The notes below the pieces were generated by a model. It was given only the letters and a program-made list of their open reading frames with translations, made no database searches and had not been told where the DNA came from. The translations under genes and the position numbers were made by a program. This document shows, one piece after another, positions 15,443-16,934 of a stretch of 16,934 nucleotides of DNA (within the stretch, counting starts at the first letter, position 1; each line of letters starts with the position of its first letter). Source of the DNA: Mollicutes bacterium (GTDB lineage: Bacteria; Bacillota_I; Bacilli_A; RF39; UBA660); assembly GCA_003560455.1 (NCBI GenBank), contig PWIL01000155.1, positions 1 to 16,934 on the forward strand, in the 5' to 3' direction.

Positions 15443-16450
15443 TTGAACGTTTTAATTACAAACAAAAATCAAACTGCTATTCAGTCGTTAAATATCGAGA
15501 TAATTAAAGAAATGCATGGTGAATTTTCTGTTGATGAAATAGCTGAAAATTTTAAAAACTTTTTTTATCAGCGAATGATTATCGATATAACGGCAATTAA
15601 GGAATATCAAGATATTAGTAATTTGCAAAAATTATCAATAGCGCTTGATACAGATAAAATGATTTTATATCTTGGTAATATGGTTGTTGAAGAAGCAAAC
15701 GAATTTTTATCAACCTTAATTTCTATGGGAATTTACAATTTTACTAAAAATATTGATGGTATAATGTATTTATATAATAATCCTAATACTTATCGTGATG
15801 TTGCTCATTTTCATAATTTATCTAATTTTAATCAAGAAAAAGAAGAAGTAGAAACTCAAAAGGGCAGAAAGATTAGTAGTAATAAAAATATTGTTATTGG
15901 AATCCAGAATTTAACAAGCAGTTCTGGTGCGACATCATTAATATTTATGATGAAAAATCATTTAGCTGTGAATTATTCGGTAGCAGCTATTGAATTAAAT
16001 AAGCGAGATTTCAAATATTTGCCTGGCATAGATATGATAACAACAACAGATGTATCTTTTCCAAAAGAATTAAATAAGTGTAAAGAATTTGATGTGATTT
16101 TAGTGGATTTAAATCAGAGTGATGTTGGGGCGAAAGAGTGTAATGAAATTGTTTATTTAATTGAACCTTCAATGTTAAAATTGAATAAATTTGTCACACT
16201 TCATAAAAAGAAGGTGCGTGAATTAAAGGATAAAAGAGTGGTATTAAATCAAAGTATGTTAAATTCAAAAGATGTTTTGGATTTTGAACATGAAGCGAAT
16301 ACAAAAGTTTTTTTCAATTTACCACCTTTGGATGATCGTGATCAAGAAATAATGGTTTTAAATATGTTTTTAAAAAAATTAGGATTTGATAAACAATATA
16401 CTGAAGAGAGCGATAAAAAAGGCCGGATGTTGGGCTTGTTTGGAATTTAA
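15443..16450 (+). CDS. TadZ/CpaE-like protein with degenerate Walker A
   Basis: This is a 335-residue cytoplasmic protein of two parts. Residues 1 to about 125 look like the atypical receiver domain of TadZ/CpaE, with alternating strands and helices and the late I-S-M-G-I-Y-N-F element. Residues about 148-335 follow the MinD/ParA fold. The phosphate-binding loop is T-S-S-S-G-A-T-S at 158-165 in place of KGGxGKT, so the deviant Walker lysine and the second lysine are both lost. A later strand D-V-I-L-V-D-L (about 214-220) is the usual Walker B-like position. In Tad systems TadZ helps place the machine in the cell, often at a pole, and some TadZ proteins have altered Walker A motifs. The loss here suggests weak or absent ATP hydrolysis. 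It starts with TTG and is the last gene of the pilin unit, 30 bases after paralogue B. Confidence 0.78.
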   Translation: MNVLITNKNQTAIQSLNIEIIKEMHGEFSVDEIAENFKNFFYQRMIIDITAIKEYQDISNLQKLSIALDTDKMILYLGNMVVEEANEFLSTLISMGIYNFTKNIDGIMYLYNNPNTYRDVAHFHNLSNFNQEKEEVETQKGRKISSNKNIVIGIQNLTSSSGATSLIFMMKNHLAVNYSVAAIELNKRDFKYLPGIDMITTTDVSFPKELNKCKEFDVILVDLNQSDVGAKECNEIVYLIEPSMLKLNKFVTLHKKKVRELKDKRVVLNQSMLNSKDVLDFEHEANTKVFFNLPPLDDRDQEIMVLNMFLKKLGFDKQYTEESDKKGRMLGLFGI

Positions 16451-16453
16451 TTG

Positions 16454-16482
16454 TTGACAAACAAGTGATTATGGTTTATTAT
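16454..16482 (+). promoter_or_regulatory. Near-consensus promoter for the two-TM pilin-like gene
   Basis: TTGACA (16454-16459) is a perfect -35, followed after exactly 17 bases by TATTAT (16477-16482), which differs from TATAAT at one position. It is the best promoter match I found in the window. Transcription would start near 16489, giving a leader of about 30 bases that includes the AAAGGAGG ribosome site. The element lies in the 69-base gap after the tadZ-like gene. Confidence 0.78.
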
Positions 16483-16506
16483 GGTGGTAGGGAAGTTTTT
16501 TTTATT

Positions 16507-16514
16507 AAAGGAGG
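16507..16514 (+). promoter_or_regulatory. Strong ribosome binding site deciding ATG 16520
   Basis: AAAGGAGG ends 5 bases before ATG 16520. The longer open frame beginning at 16481 would place its start inside the -10 hexamer and its coding sequence across this site, so the ATG at 16520 is the true start. Confidence 0.8.
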
Positions 16515-16519
16515 AAGTT

Positions 16520-16873
16520 ATGTTAGAAATTATAAGTGTTTTGGCTACAGTAGATGCAGGTGAGGTTTGTGATGCAATTCCAGATCAATTAATTAGTTTG
16601 CTACAATTAATTGTGCTTTTTGTACAAATCGGTGTTCCAATTATCTTGATTGTTCTAGGAGCGGTTGATTTAGGTAAAGCAGTTATGGGACAAGAAGAAG
16701 ATAGTATTAAAGAAGCTCAACAAATGTTTGTAAAAAGATTAATTGCTGCGTTATTTGTGTTTTTCATCATTGTTATTATTACATTCTTTTTAGATTTGGT
16801 TGAGGTTGTGCTTGGTGATGCTAGCGCGGGAGTACTTGACTGTGTGCAAGAGATATTCCCAGATTGGTTTTAA
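16520..16873 (+). CDS. Two-TM TrbC/VirB2-like small membrane protein, candidate pilin
   Basis: This 117-residue protein has two long membrane segments (about 26-49 and 72-96) joined by a short charged cytoplasmic loop with G-K-A-V-M-G and K-E-A-Q-Q-M-F-V-K-R. Both ends face outside; C17 and C108 are then on the same side and could pair. The layout is that of VirB2/TrbC pilins of type IV secretion systems, though I see no long signal peptide and similarity is by pattern only. It has its own near-consensus promoter, a strong ribosome site and a strong terminator right after the stop, so it is probably transcribed alone and at high level, which suits a structural subunit. Alternatives are a small accessory membrane protein or a holin-like protein. 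Its position right after the Tad-like genes is what points to the filament. Confidence 0.75.
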   Translation: MLEIISVLATVDAGEVCDAIPDQLISLLQLIVLFVQIGVPIILIVLGAVDLGKAVMGQEEDSIKEAQQMFVKRLIAALFVFFIIVIITFFLDLVEVVLGDASAGVLDCVQEIFPDWF

Positions 16874-16882
16874 TAATAGAAG

Positions 16883-16913
16883 AAAAAGGTTTTTAAAAAA
16901 ACCTTTTTTTTTT
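16883..16913 (+). terminator. Strong rho-independent terminator
   Basis: AAAAAGGTTTTT (16883-16894) pairs with AAAAACCTTTTT (16897-16908), and the T-run continues to ten bases at 16913. The stem is A/T-rich but long, with two G-C pairs and a full T tract. It lies 10 bases after the stop codon and ends the locus. The perfect symmetry means it may also act on the opposite strand. Confidence 0.85.
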
Positions 16914-16934
16914 GTAAATAAAAAGAAAAAATAT

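Noticed and set aside
16481..16519. Upstream ATG extending the two-TM protein by 13 residues
   Set aside because: The start would lie inside the -10 hexamer and coding would run over the AAAGGAGG site; ATG 16520 has ideal spacing.

Overview
The window is AT-rich, densely packed and almost entirely plus-strand. It looks like a chromosomal segment of a low-GC monoderm bacterium of the Bacilli/Tenericutes type. I base this on a Gram-positive PolC-type replicative polymerase, strong AAGGAGG-like ribosome sites, and UGA used as stop (genes ending at 5476 and 6183) with UGG for every tryptophan. That excludes the Mycoplasma/Spiroplasma code. My best guess is an uncultured gut-type Bacilli lineage such as RF39 or a relative, or an Izemoplasma/Acholeplasma-like organism. 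The taxon is inference.

Layout. (1) 1-3812: housekeeping pair. The 3' part of polC is followed by hemW, overlapping by one base (TAATG). (2) 3884-6183: two unrecognised envelope proteins, a five-TM protein with a large outer domain and a type I membrane protein with signal peptide. (3) 6302-14149: a new unit behind a perfect extended -10 promoter. It encodes a 1222-residue secreted Cys-rich protein, a small TadE-like anchored protein, CpaB/RcpC-like SAF protein, CpaF/TadA-like ATPase, and the TadB- and TadC-like platform proteins. (4) 14156-16450: a second promoter, then three small pilin-like proteins with a common N-terminus M-[K/R]-E-[A/S]-x-G and a TadZ/CpaE-like protein with a degenerate Walker A. 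(5) 16454-16913: a near-consensus promoter, a 117-residue two-TM TrbC/VirB2-like protein and a strong terminator, forming a self-contained, probably highly expressed unit.

Together 6302-16873 reads as a reduced Tad/type IV-filament-like machine. The ATPase (CpaF) drives the TadB/TadC inner-membrane platform. CpaB and TadZ are accessory assembly and positioning factors. The short N-terminal-TM proteins are candidate filament subunits, and the giant Cys-rich protein is a candidate tip or surface effector. No secretin is present, as expected for a monoderm, and no prepilin peptidase is visible. The pilin-like proteins lack the canonical Glu+5, and a T4SS-pilin-like gene sits at the end. This combination is the most interesting part of the window.

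No RNA gene, insertion sequence, CRISPR array or attachment site was seen. No gap without a gene exceeds about 120 bases.
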